In this document: positions 1-17,216 of the stretch, in pieces
Layout: every line of letters starts with the position of its first letter
Numbering within the stretch: position 1 is the stretch's first letter
Assembly: GCA_013365365.1 (NCBI GenBank)
Contig: JABVXU010000123.1
Coordinates: 62,001 to 126,000, forward strand
DNA length: 64,000 nt
From: Cruorifilaria tuberocauda
Taxonomy: Eukaryota; Nematoda; Chromadorea; Rhabditida; Onchocercidae
Direction: 5' to 3'
The notes under the pieces: generated by a model
Databases searched by the model: none
Told to the model about the DNA's origin: nothing
What the model saw: only the letters and a program-made list of their open reading frames with translations
Position numbers and translations under genes: made by a program

Positions 1-3000
1 CAGACAGATACATCGAAAATGCAGACTTGCGACGTTTACACATAAAACCATTTGTATCGATGATGTGTAAATGACCCGATCTGCTTCTCATCATTTTGCA
101 TGAACACTTCTTGTAAGTTATTTGCTGTAAAGCTTCTGAGTGAAGTGATGAGAGGTTGCAAATCCCTTTTTGCTATTCTATCCTATCAAAATTGGCACCC
201 TTACCACCCAAAATCTTCCTTCCCTCTACCGTATCGTACTACTTCAAATCATTACTTCTTCTCACCTCAATTTGTTTGAACAATTTCACCAATAGCTTCT
301 TCATTGACCTCTTTGATTCTTTTTTTTTTACCGCAAAAATAAATATCGTAATAGTTTTACTTATAAATTAAAAACATTTGAAAGAGTTAAAAATGAAAAT
401 GAATAAAATATTCTAAAATTGTCGGTAGAAAAAAGAAAAAAGAAGAATGAAATAAACGATTATTGTTTAATGAGGTCAAAGTGCATGCGAAATCTTCAAA
501 ATAGACTATCGATTTTTCATGGATGTTTGAAAAAAAATATCGATATTTCGTAATATGAGATAAATTTTCACTTTGCAAAAGGATGATATTAGTACAAGGA
601 AGCAAATTGTTATGATAATTTTGTGCTCAACTGATTCGAGATTTCTAGTTCACTTTCTCTCTTCCAGATTCAACCTGCATACTTTACTTATTTTTTTTTA
701 CAGTTTATTTTTAATTCTTTCAAGTACTACTCGTATTTCATCTTAAATTTGATGAAAAGTAAAAATTTATTCTTGAATGATTTTTATGTTATTGAACTAG
801 ATTCCTCGATCGTTACTGAAATAAGATCAATAAATCTGAATTACAATCTTGTCGAACTGCTTAAAATCTCGTACTTAAAGTTTATTTTCAGGAAAAAAGT
901 TAATAAATAGTATTTTTTTCGGTGCTTCTGCTCAGTATGTATTTCACACAAATCATCGAGATCTGCTAGATAATTACTTATTAGTATATTTATGAGCTGA
1001 TTAAATCGGATCGCAACAACCACGTATGCAAACATCAAAACAATTACGACTCTATCCATTTGTATATTTTTAAGAGCTCAAATCTTCAATACTTCTTTCT
1101 TTTCTCTCTCTCTCATTCCCGACTCTAACTAATCATTGCTAGTCTATTCTTCCGGTGCTTACTTTCATCTCACTAAATAATCTTATATCGGGTGAGATAT
1201 CCCACCCCTCTAATAAACATTTTTACCCGACTAATCTTTTCGATATGTGAATTTCTCGCCTTTGCGGATTTTTGAAAAAAAAAGTTTGCGTTGCTCACCC
1301 GTAGAGTCCAAATGTGAATTAATCCATTTAGAATGTTTATGTTAGATAATGCAATGTAATATTCAACTCAACTGATATATAAATATAACGATGAGGGTCA
1401 ATTTCAAGCAATAACTTCACATCCTCTTACTGATTTTCATGAATTTCAAAGAAAATTCATTTTGAATAAAACCGCATTGCGTAATCTCACACTGTTAAAT
1501 CAATCAATCATATTCAAATATGGGAACTTGATTTCTTCGAAATTTGCTTAATGAAAGTCATGTAAGAAATTCTTTTTGTTAATATTAGATATTAAACTTC
1601 AGAAACTTTGAAATTACTAGATGGTTTATGTCAAATAGCAATATTGATTATAACGTAAATTCGACGGTTACTTACTATCTTGCTACCTTATTTCTTATTG
1701 GAAACAAAGCCAAATGAAATGCGGATTCAATTGAAAAAGTTTTTATTCTTCTCGATCTTCATAAAGGATATAATTCATTTTTAGGTTAAGATTTTGATAT
1801 TTTAGCAACCTGAAATTAATGGCTGTTTGACAATTGGCTATCATCATCACACCAAATATTCACACATAAATCAGAAGGTATTTCTGCAATTGAAAAAGAT
1901 AGAAATGTAATAACAATTGTAGGCTTCTTGATATTACCATCTCATTTTTAACTTTAATCCTTTCCTTAACGTTACTTTGAAGATGGTGAAATAAAAAAAA
2001 CCACTATAGTGATGGAGATGGTTGATGTTCTGTGAATAAACGATTGAAAATTATCATTTTAAAGAGTACAGTAAATAAAGAAAATATCGTTTATACTTGT
2101 TAAGAAGTGAGAGAAATTCTAGAAGAACCAATATTTAAGATTTTTAAAAATTCTTATAAAAAAAGCTTTACTTTAAAAAGTTTGATAGGGCTTATCGCTC
2201 CCTATCTTTCGAATGAAGTGCTTCTTTAAAATGAAAATTTAGTATTACTGGAAATTATTACAGTAAAATTTCAATTGATCAGTATAAATTGTAAATTGTA
2301 ATAAGAAGTATTGTGATTGTAAGAGTATCTATTAGGAAATAATGCAAATTACTCAGTAAAATTAGTTGAAAATACATTATATTGAGTATTCCATCCGATC
2401 TGTTCTGGTATTCTGGTGATAAGTGTTACTTGAATGAGTATTATAAGTTACTGTGAATGAAGCATACTTTCAAGTTAAGTGGTTTGCTAAGCAATTGATG
2501 ATTTATGCTTATCTTTTCATTGTATCATTTAGTAACTTATTTTATTTATATATCATTTAATATCAGTTATTATTCATTACTTATAAAATTGAGTGAAATT
2601 ACCGGTAAATTTCACTTCAAATAATACTTTATGAGAATATTTAATTTTTGATTCACTAATTTCTTAAATTTTTTCATGATTTTGCAATCAATTTTTGCTA
2701 CAACTAGTTAATATTCTTTATCTCTTCATAACTGATTTTATTGCTTAATAAACAAATAAAGGTGAGAAGTAAAAAGTAAAGTAAGCAGTAAAAAAGTAAA
2801 GTATTGTTTCTTAAATCCAACAAACAAATACTTTTAATCTATTTATTGATTTGATTAGTAATAACTTAAGATTTCGAAGATTTAAAGAAATGAAGTAGCA
2901 AAATGGGTGGAGTGCTCTTTGCTGCTATTAACCAGTAGGCGTTGCAGAAAGGATACGGTAGATAGAGGAGATAAGTATCTGTTGGCACTGTTGCTGCCGT

Positions 3001-3155
3001 TACAATCATCAGCGGCTACTAACCGGTGGAAGACGTGTTTGACGTTTTGAGTATGACTGATTTACACCTCTCCTCATCCATATTCGTCCGTTTATTTCAC
3101 GTCAGTTTGACGTAACAGACGTAACAGTCTTTCGTAGAAGTGTCATTTCAATTCG
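1..3155. other. AT-rich region without a recognisable gene
   Basis: No reading frame here resembles a known protein, and the short open frames are AT-rich chance frames. Base composition rises in GC from about 2900 onward, just ahead of the predicted first exon of the zinc-finger gene, so the last 250 bases are probably its promoter and 5' UTR. Confidence 0.5.
3099..3113. promoter_or_regulatory. Inverted pair of CRE-like ACGTCA/TGACGT sites
   Basis: ACGTCA, a 3-base spacer and TGACGT form a perfect inverted repeat 43 bases upstream of the predicted ATG. A further GACGTAACA motif is repeated directly just behind it. TGACGT is the half site of CREB/ATF-type bZIP factors. That it works as a regulatory site here is inference. 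Confidence 0.35.
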
Positions 3156-6100
3156 ATGAATATCGGAAGTATTATGACAGCGAAATGGGCGGATGAGGAA
3201 AGTGCAGAAGGTGGGAATAATTTTGTGAAATTGTTTCAAATACTGTACGAAATTTTTTTAATCAAAATATTTACTTGTAATTTAAAAGTAAATGTAAATA
3301 AGTATTTAGTGAATAATTTACAAGTAAATTACTTCTGAAATAAGTAATTAAAAGGTAAGTATTATCAGTGAGTTAATAATTTTCACTTAATGAATATAAA
3401 GGTTGATGGAAACTTTAAAAATTAGTAAACCTGGATGGTGTATTTTTGTTGTTTTTCATTAATTGTATTTAATTTATTAATTCTTAGCAACATGAAAGAA
3501 TTCTTTAACTCCTTTGCTAAGATCATAAGATTACTAGGAATCATATTTATTGACTGTTGCATGAAATTTGAAAATTTTGATCTATTTCAAATTTAAATTT
3601 AATTTTATATATTTACAATGAATGGAATCAGTATCTGTCCATTTGCATAGTTATATCAATTTCAAAAGGATTTGTACCGCTGGTATACATTGCATAAGGT
3701 ATAAGATATGATAAGAGTCGATTAAACGATGATCTACGATTAACAAAGTATCCATTTCAAAGAAAATGAAAAGCATAAAGTTCAATTTATTCCATCTAAC
3801 TATCATTAGCATAAAGTTTCAATTTATTCCATCTAACTATCATTAGCATAAAGTTTCAATTTATTCCATTTAACTATCATTTGTTTTTATAAGTCGCTGT
3901 TCGCTGTAACAGTTCGATTTTTTTATGTAGAAAATACTAATTTAGTTATCTTGCTGATTTTATTCCTTTCAAATTTATTTTCATACTTTTCATTCTTGTC
4001 ACTACATCTCTATTTACTTTCTACTTTCATCACTTTATCATCATAGTTTCATTACTTGCCATAAAAAAAAGCATAGTCATCATTAATGGTAGTCTAAAGT
4101 AAAGTCCTTTTTCGTCTTGGAATGGACCATTTCCTCTTATAATGCTATTTATTGAATTGTTAGCTTAATGATTTGTACATTTAAATGTTAGCTAAAGCTA
4201 TTAAAAAATTGTGAGAAGAGTGAAATTTAAAAGAAGTTTTAATAGAGCATGATATTACAAAAAATGCTTCCAAGTCTTTTATTTTGTGATTTCAAGATGA
4301 CGATGACTTAATTAAAAGTATCAAGTATTGACAGAAGTTACATATGGCTTACAGTTTATTAACTGTTTCACAAAAAATTATCCAACAGAGAAAGCAAATT
4401 GATAGTAATAGATTTGATTGTATTGGTGGAAGTATTTCAAAAGTGGTACGTGATATTTCTTTCAGTAACGAAATAACCATTAAATAATTATGAAAATTAT
4501 TCGTTGTAAACGGAATGAGGTAAAAATTTAATTCAGCTTAATTTGAAATAAAATTTTCTTAGTTCAAAGGTTTTGTAAAGACAAATAATTTAAGCAACAA
4601 TATATTATTAAACTTCTTTATGGTATTTTTAACTGTAAATAACTTAAATGATATCCTAAATTATATTCAAATTATCAAGTAATATCTCATTATTGCCTAA
4701 TTCGGGATTAAATTCTTTTCGAATGTCATGGAAGTATTAGATCGAATTAAGGTACGCAATATATGAGCTAACGAAACCTTGATTATACCTTAATCTCACA
4801 TATGTGAAACAGATGAATCAAAAATTTGTGATAAGGATTAGTAACGATACTGATAAGTAAATGTATTAATCAATGTATGCATGAAATATTTTATTGGATG
4901 TTACAGCAAATATTTGAAAATAAATAAGAAAATAAGTATTAAGTAAAATTTAAAATTAAAAAAATATGAAGCGATCACTGTAAACAATAGTATTTTGTTT
5001 TCTACCTATTATTTATTCAATTTTTACTGAACCTTTAAAATCACTTTTTTTGTTTATTTTTTCTTTTTTAAAGGATGTGAAGATTCATGATCGGAGATAA
5101 ACTTTAAGGTTGAAATTTGAATCCAATTGTTAATAATTTTAATAAGTTTGAAAATTTTCAAAGTAATAATATTTCCATGCAGTTTTTTTTTTTGGGGATA
5201 AATTAATATTTGAAAGTGATGCAATGAAGCTTTCAACTTATCAAACAACTCAATACCCGTTTATTTCACAGTTTACAAAGGCTAGCATAAAAGGAATGAT
5301 GAGTAAAAATTAATGGCAGTGAATGCTTTTCATTCCGTGATTGAAAGCGGCAAGCTTATTCAAAACTTCGAAGGTATAAAAATGAACGACGGAAGGGTTC
5401 GCCATCTGAAGGACCATTTTGGGTGTGGAAGAATCTGTGTATGATGTCAAAGTATCGGCGGCTTCATCCTTTCATCCATCAGAGTGCTTTCGTTTGCTTT
5501 TCAAATCAGAAGCAAATTTTAGCACTATATTTATGTACGAAAGAGTTTCGCTTGTTCCTATCACTTACTGTTTGATTTTTAAACGATCAAAAGATTGTAC
5601 CGCAAAATTCTCTTCCTGCTTTTTCCACTTTTAGCTTTCTTCTTCTCATGCATTCAAAGCTGTTTCACCTCTATCTTCATCGATATCATTCCTTGAAAAT
5701 TCTTCACCTTTCCAATCACTTCAAAATATTCATCAGCATCATGCAAAAACTTTTACGTCTCATAGCAAAGGGTGATGAATTCTCAAGTGATTTGTTAGAA
5801 AAAAAGGTAAGACAAGTAGAACATCCATTTCAACTGCAATATCAATAACTTCTCTTTCCATCATTTCGCCCGCTAATATTGGTGGCTTAAGTGATTTGTA
5901 TAGTGAGAAAACATTTCACACTTATCATTCCTGAAACTTATTCTCCTGTGGTACTAAACAGGGTCAGATTGCTGCATCTTCATGAAACTTCAGAATTATA
6001 GTATTTAAGAGGAGAGATTAAATTTTCAAAATCCCACGAGATAGATGAAGCAGTGTAATCTAATTGTAATTACAACTTGCTGTAATTTCCTAACAGCTAA

Positions 6101-9100
6101 AGTTCAGTGTTATTTCCGAGTGCAAATTTTTCGATGTCTCATTTAAGTATTGTGTTACGTGCTTCTGTATGATTCATGCTTACGTGCTTCTGCGTGATTC
6201 ATGCTTACATGTGTAGAAGTGCATGCATGGCAATACATGTATTCTTCCGTGGAATTGCTTTGAAACGGTTATTATAACTATGATAATGATTGGTGTCTCT
6301 GAATAACACTACTCTGATCACTTGACGTATCACCCAACGCATAGCAGCAGCATGCAGCGTTTGAAACGCTGCATGTTGTAACCTTAGTGACAGGCTAATA
6401 CTTACATGTAAACAGATATACGATTCTTTGCAGACATTTGACGATTACGCAGCCCATAAATACACGTTCAAAATAAAGTGTTTGAAAAAAAAGCCATAAA
6501 GTGTGCCGACATGTTTTAACAGTAATTATCATCCATATCAATTATTACATTTTCAATACCTGTAATTGAGAATCATTAAATATCACAACAAATTTTATGT
6601 AAATATGATTATCTGGGATTTTCGCTGTTTATATTCATCCTAGGGAAAATAATGGGGTTAAACTGACCTTTCAACCCTGAGAAAATGTTGAGAATCTAGA
6701 CGAGTTTAGGATCGCTTACTGAATTAAATTAGTCTGTAAGTAATTTAAAAAAATTCTTTGCTTTCCTAAACCGAAAACTGTAGTATCTTACATTAGATCA
6801 ACTTTTCAGGTAGAGCAGTGAAGTTAGCATGCTTTCGGATGTTACAAAATCGTGCGATTGCAGAGATTAGAATGCGTCCTCTTCATGTGCCGTATCCATT
6901 CTTATCATTAACCGGAATCCAACAGCCAACTCATTCCGTACCACCGGCACCGACCATTTTTCCGAATCATTACACTAACGAGCAGTGGAACCGTTACTAT
7001 ATGCATTTTTATCGACAAATGATGCTGGCACAGATCTCGGCTGATGCTCAGGTTGATTATTGCTATCTTCTAACGAGTAGACTCATTTCCGTAAGTAAAG
7101 ATTGTTGTTTGAGTCATTTAATAATAAGTTATGATATGATTTGGTATGGTCTCATGAATACAGGTAACCAGAGGAAGGTAAATGAAAATGATATATCGAA
7201 AATGATTACAGCTAAGTAAAAAAAGGATGAATTTTTGCAACTGTTGCTTTTTTTTTTTAAAAACAACGATAATAATACTATTAATCAATCTTAATGATCA
7301 CTGGTTACTAATAGATATTTGATTTTAACATTGATTATATCAATACTTTGTAATGATCTATTAGTAATACTTAAGAGACAGCGAGTGATCCACTTTAATC
7401 AGCAAATGATAATGAAAGCAACAGTAGAGGATAAAAGTGGAAATGCATCAGTACGATGTAACAACGATCATCCGAAATTTGATTTTACTCAGCTTGCTAA
7501 AAGTATCGAGAATGAAAGCAAAGTGAGTTTGAGAAATTAAAGTATTTTAGTATTATCATTTGAAATTGAAAATATTTAAACAATTTTGAAAACTAAGTTC
7601 AGGAATAAATAATTTTAGTTTTGTTTATAAAGGAAAATAAAATTAAGATCAAAGTTATGAATTAAAAATTAAACTTAATTCTTTGAACTTCAAAATTTAT
7701 GCATTTTTTCAATATTTTATTCTTGAATTGATTACTTTTAGTTTAAAGGAAAAACCGAAGAGTAGAACGAATCATTAGAAAAGGAAAAGAGAGAAAAAAA
7801 AAACTAAATCCAGTTAAAATAATTCAATCCGAAATGCATTAATAAAACTGTCATAAATAAATTCATTTTTCCGATTTTTGAATTTGTATTTTTAAAGAGA
7901 AATTTTGTTCTCTAACCATATTTTGTACTTAATTTCACTCCTTTTTTGTTTGTATTAATTTTAGATGACGAAAGCTGCAAAACGTACCGATGAATTAGCA
8001 CAACTACCGAATACATCAATTGCACCCGCTACTTCAACCAATGACTTCAATAAACCATGGTTTATTTCTAATTCAAATCATTAGCTACTAAATACTTTTA
8101 AATGCAAGAACAGGGGAATCAGTAATTCCTAATTTTAGAAATAGGATCCAAGCAAACATAAATTGAATTAATTATGATAAAATTCATTTAAGTGATGTTG
8201 ATCTGTTTACTTTAGCAGATTTCATTTCAGGTTTTTATTACCCAAACGTAGTATTGGTAGAGGAGCTCGTCCAAAGAAAGAGTTTATTTGTAAATTTTGT
8301 AATCGTCATTTTACTAAATCTTATAATTTATTAATACATGAACGCACGCATACCGATGAGCGACCGTACGACTGTGATATTTGTGGTAAGGCCTTCCGTC
8401 GTCAGGATCATCTGCGAGATCATAGGTCATTCATTTTTCATTGTTCAATCTATGGAGATGAATTAGTAAAATATAATAGAGTTCTTCATGATACAATCTG
8501 CCTAGTGATAGGCTTCCTTTTCCATTTAGCGTTGGAACTATCAATATGATATGCATAATAAACTCGTAAAGGTAAATTATGTTATGCAAGAAAACGCTGG
8601 CAAAATTTTTTAGAAACCTTTTTTTTATACTTCAAATCGAATTTTGCCTTCTTTCTATTCAGATTTATTCATTCGAAGGATAAACCATTCAAGTGTGATA
8701 TATGCCAGAAAGGATTCTGCCAATCGCGCACACTTCAAGTTCATCGAATTTCACATAGCAATTCATCAGATGGAGAGCAGAGGAAATCACGAAAAGTTCA
8801 AAATGTCATTCCTCCATCAGATAATAATGTTCCAGTAAAAGCAACTGCTCATTTTGTGCAGGTATCTTTTCATGAGTAAAATCACTAATTTCTCTCTTTT
8901 TAGCTTTCGCTTCAAACATGAGTCTAGATTTTTCATAAGCTCATAAAAATTTAAAACTAAAAAAACAAAATACTGAATCCTTTCAAATCAAAAACAACTT
9001 CTTCGTGAATATACGGTTAATTTGCTATTGTGTAATATTTTTTTATAGGATTAGAATTATTATGATTCAATTTCTTCTATCGATAAAGCAACTGGTTTTT

Positions 9101-9364
9101 GTTCCAGGCGTTTTATGTTATCTATTTATCATGTTTGTCCTGAGATTTCGCACTGCTTATTTCTGAGAGGACAGCTTATGCTTCCTTTTATTATTTTATC
9201 TCATTTTGTCATAAATGCTTCAAACCTATTCTCTAAAGTAAAATATTTTTTAGGGTGAACGAAACGGTCTTATTAGGAAGAATGTGATTTTCACCAGTAA
9301 CAGTAATGGTACTGAATCATCAGTACTAACAGCAAACATTTCTGCCGCCATTTCATCATCATAA
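3156..9364 (+). CDS. odd: Odd-skipped family C2H2 zinc-finger transcription factor
   Basis: Nuclear DNA-binding protein of the odd-skipped/OSR family, which patterns embryo and gut in animals. Predicted exons are 3156-3210, 6810-7051, 7403-7522, 7965-8059, 8231-8425, 8663-8861 and 9254-9364, giving about 338 residues. All junction phases agree. The diagnostic part is in exons 5 and 6: [19 protein letters not shown] starts three tandem C2H2 fingers (C-x2-C-x12-H-x3-H) joined by short linkers ([20 protein letters not shown]). Finger 2 has the family signature [10 protein letters not shown] and finger 3 has [11 protein letters not shown]. The N-terminal half is Pro/Met/Tyr rich and not conserved in my memory. 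Exon 1 ([19 protein letters not shown]) is the least certain part, because it needs a 3.6 kb intron. It is supported by phase, by a donor, and by the lack of an ATG at the start of exon 2. I cannot tell odd-1 from odd-2. Confidence 0.85.
3773..3881. repeat. Three tandem copies of a 36-37 base unit
   Basis: Each copy starts GCATAAAGTT and ends near TAACTATCATT. Copies begin at about 3773, 3809 and 3846 and differ by one inserted T and a single substitution. It is a small minisatellite in the first intron of the odd-skipped gene. Confidence 0.85.
6154..6208. repeat. Two tandem copies of a ~28-base unit
   Basis: TTACGTGCTTCTG followed by TGATTCATGC occurs twice in direct succession with one T/C difference. 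It lies in the first intron of the odd-skipped gene, 150 bases before a strong palindrome. Confidence 0.75.
6351..6375. repeat. Perfect palindrome, 12-base arms
   Basis: CATGCAGCGTTT, a single G, then its exact reverse complement AAACGCTGCATG. It is unusually GC-rich for the surrounding intron, about 435 bases upstream of exon 2 of the odd-skipped gene. It could be a dimeric protein-binding site or a cruciform. No function can be read from sequence alone. Confidence 0.8.
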
Positions 9365-10916
9365 TTGAAAATATTTGAAGTGTTTGCAAAACCAAAAACT
9401 ATTGTATGACTAGGATTTAAATATAACAGTTAATCTTTATAACTTGCTAATCTTCAGTTAATCAAATTGTCCCCTTGTTTTCTAAGAAACTGTTATTCAT
9501 TTATACAAAGAATTTGTACCGGAAATTGTATCGTAATTTATTGACTTCTACAATATAAGTAGAAAAGGTCATTCTAAATTTATCTGGGATAAGCTCATCC
9601 TAATTTTTTGATCTTCCTCTTATTTCTATTTAATCATACTTCCTAACACCTCTTTTCATACGTGTATATTTCATAGCATCCTATTATAACGTTAGCTGAT
9701 GTATATGTACATTTTGTCTAATTTTTCGGGCTTGAAATTTCACGAGCTTATTACTCTAGCCTTAGCATTGATCCAGAAATCGAAAAATGATATGTTCTTG
9801 TCAGGAAAAGAGTCAGGAAAAGAAGAATAAACATCAAAGAAGCAGAATAGTGAGATGAAAAAGGAATAAAATTATGATTAATATTAAAAATATTTACATT
9901 GTTCAATCTAACTTCGGAAAATGCTTTGAAGCTTGATCATTAAAATTAACGAGGATATGAAAATCAATAATATTGTTCTCCTTGTCCTTCCTTCCTGTAA
10001 CTTTTATTCGTATTTTGTTATTTGTTATTTTTTATTTCATCGTATTTTTTATTTTATTTCAGTTATGTAAGTATTATTTATATTACCAATTTATTACATA
10101 TGAAATTTCATCTTCTATGACATATGCACTCAAACTTTGTTATCATTCTCTGAAGTAATACGATAAGCTAAAAAGATGTTCGTTATCACCGAATACAAAA
10201 ATCAATAGTTCAGACAAAAATTTAAGTGGTCACTACAGTAAAAACTGTGAATTCATATCTGGCAGTTTACCTTTTCACTGATAAGATACTATTCTTATCG
10301 TCTAAATTTCAATATTAAATATCGGAAAGTGACAAAATTACCTGAAAATCTTATAATAGAGCGAAAGCCTGTGAACATATTTCAAAAATTAAATTTCGGA
10401 AGTGAAGCCAAAAACAGATTTAATGCAGAACTATTTTGCAGAAATTATAATTATCATTCTCTGAGAGTCTAAGATGAACAGATTCCATTTCCTGTCGGTT
10501 ATTTCAACTTGGCGTTGAGATGAATGATAAATATTCAACCTTCGACCGCTTGCAGAGATGCATGAGAATGGATATTACTTCAAAACAACTACTGATATCT
10601 CGGGGAGAACTCCCAATTTCGTAACTATTTTTATTAGCTGATAAATAAAACAAAAATGAACTTGAGCGAGCCGTGTTCGACATTACTGGTTAGGACAATT
10701 ACCCGAGGTCTCCTGCCTAAACATCGAAAAGGAAAATGGCCATGTGGTGTTTTGCGGCCACCGCTGGCCGGTGTTCCACAAATTTTCCTTGGATGTTGAG
10801 TTAAGCGAAAGTCATGGGACGAGAAACAGGAAGAATGCATCTCCCAGATAATTTTTATGTATAAATTATTCTGTTACTTCTCTTGATAAGTTATAAGTTA
10901 TAATCGATAAGTTACA
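9365..10916. other. Intergenic region between the zinc-finger gene and RECQL
   Basis: AT-rich 3' flank of the odd-skipped gene with AATAAA-type polyadenylation motifs near 9826 and 9866. It then holds a GC-rich island at about 10640-10850 containing a strong foldback (separate entry). No protein gene is recognised. Confidence 0.6.
10689..10798 (+). ncRNA. Candidate structured RNA or 5' UTR foldback
   Basis: A multi-part hairpin in a GC-rich island about 120 bases upstream of the RECQL start. Outer helix: AACATC with GATGTT, then AAGGAAAAT (10729) with ATTTTCCTT (10782), then TGTGG with CCACA. The apical hairpin is CGGCCA-CCGC-TGGCCG (10755-10770). A small helix TTAGG/CCTAA lies just 5'. I see no tRNA, spliced-leader or H/ACA features, so its class is unknown. 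It may be part of the RECQL leader. Confidence 0.35.
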
Positions 10917-16522
<5,606 letters not shown>

Positions 16523-17216
16523 CATTATTATGTTTAAGTAGAGCCTTCTTACTTAGGTTAATTCTTGCCATTTTTTGAAAATTTCTTTTTAATTCATGTA
16601 AAATTATATTGACATGTCATGAATGTCATAATTTGTCCGTTGGGATAAAATCCATTCAGCTATTCTGCTTGATATTGTTACAATGAATAAATACATCTAT
16701 TACATGTCACCAATTTTATTAAGGATTGATGAATCCTTACAATATCATTGCGTGCTTTGAAATCCTTTGAAGCAATAAAATAGTTAAAGTGGTCAGTCAT
16801 TTCATTTTTTATTCTTTCCCAAACTGAATATTTTTGTGCCAGACTAAGATTATGAAGAAAGAATGCACGAATAATCCAAGCAGACGTAAGTTACATTCTA
16901 CAGATACACTGCAGAATGGAGTAGCGTAGGAAAAATTTGACTTGTGTTGGAAAAGAAAATGTAAGAACAGAAGAGTAGTGTTTAAATGTAGTGATAGAAG
17001 GTTTGTCAAAATAATCATTTGAGAGAGAATACAGTTGGGATTTGATGTAAGGTGAAGATGCTTGGGAATTATTGTAATGGAGCTAAAGATGAACTAACAT
17101 GAATACAGTTTTTTTTCGGACTGTAATAGTGGTGAACTTTTCGTGTTAGTCAGTGTTGAAATATTCTAAGATTTGATTGCTATTCTGCTTGTGTACTTTG
17201 AAGTTAGGGTGTTGAC
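16523..17216. other. Spacer between RECQL and the DDAH-like gene
   Basis: RECQL 3' flank followed by the leader of the DDAH-like gene on the same strand. A TTGAAGTTAG acceptor-like site ends about 10 bases before the next ATG. The two genes could share a polycistronic transcript, but the 0.7 kb spacing is longer than in a typical nematode operon. Confidence 0.4.

Noticed and set aside
3240..3360. AT-rich inverted repeats around TTTACTTGTAATTT
   Set aside because: Imperfect and within highly AT-rich DNA where such repeats are expected by chance.
10634..10840. 68-residue minus-strand open frame in the GC island
   Set aside because: The open frame is explained by GC-rich sequence and overlaps the foldback; no homology is recognised.
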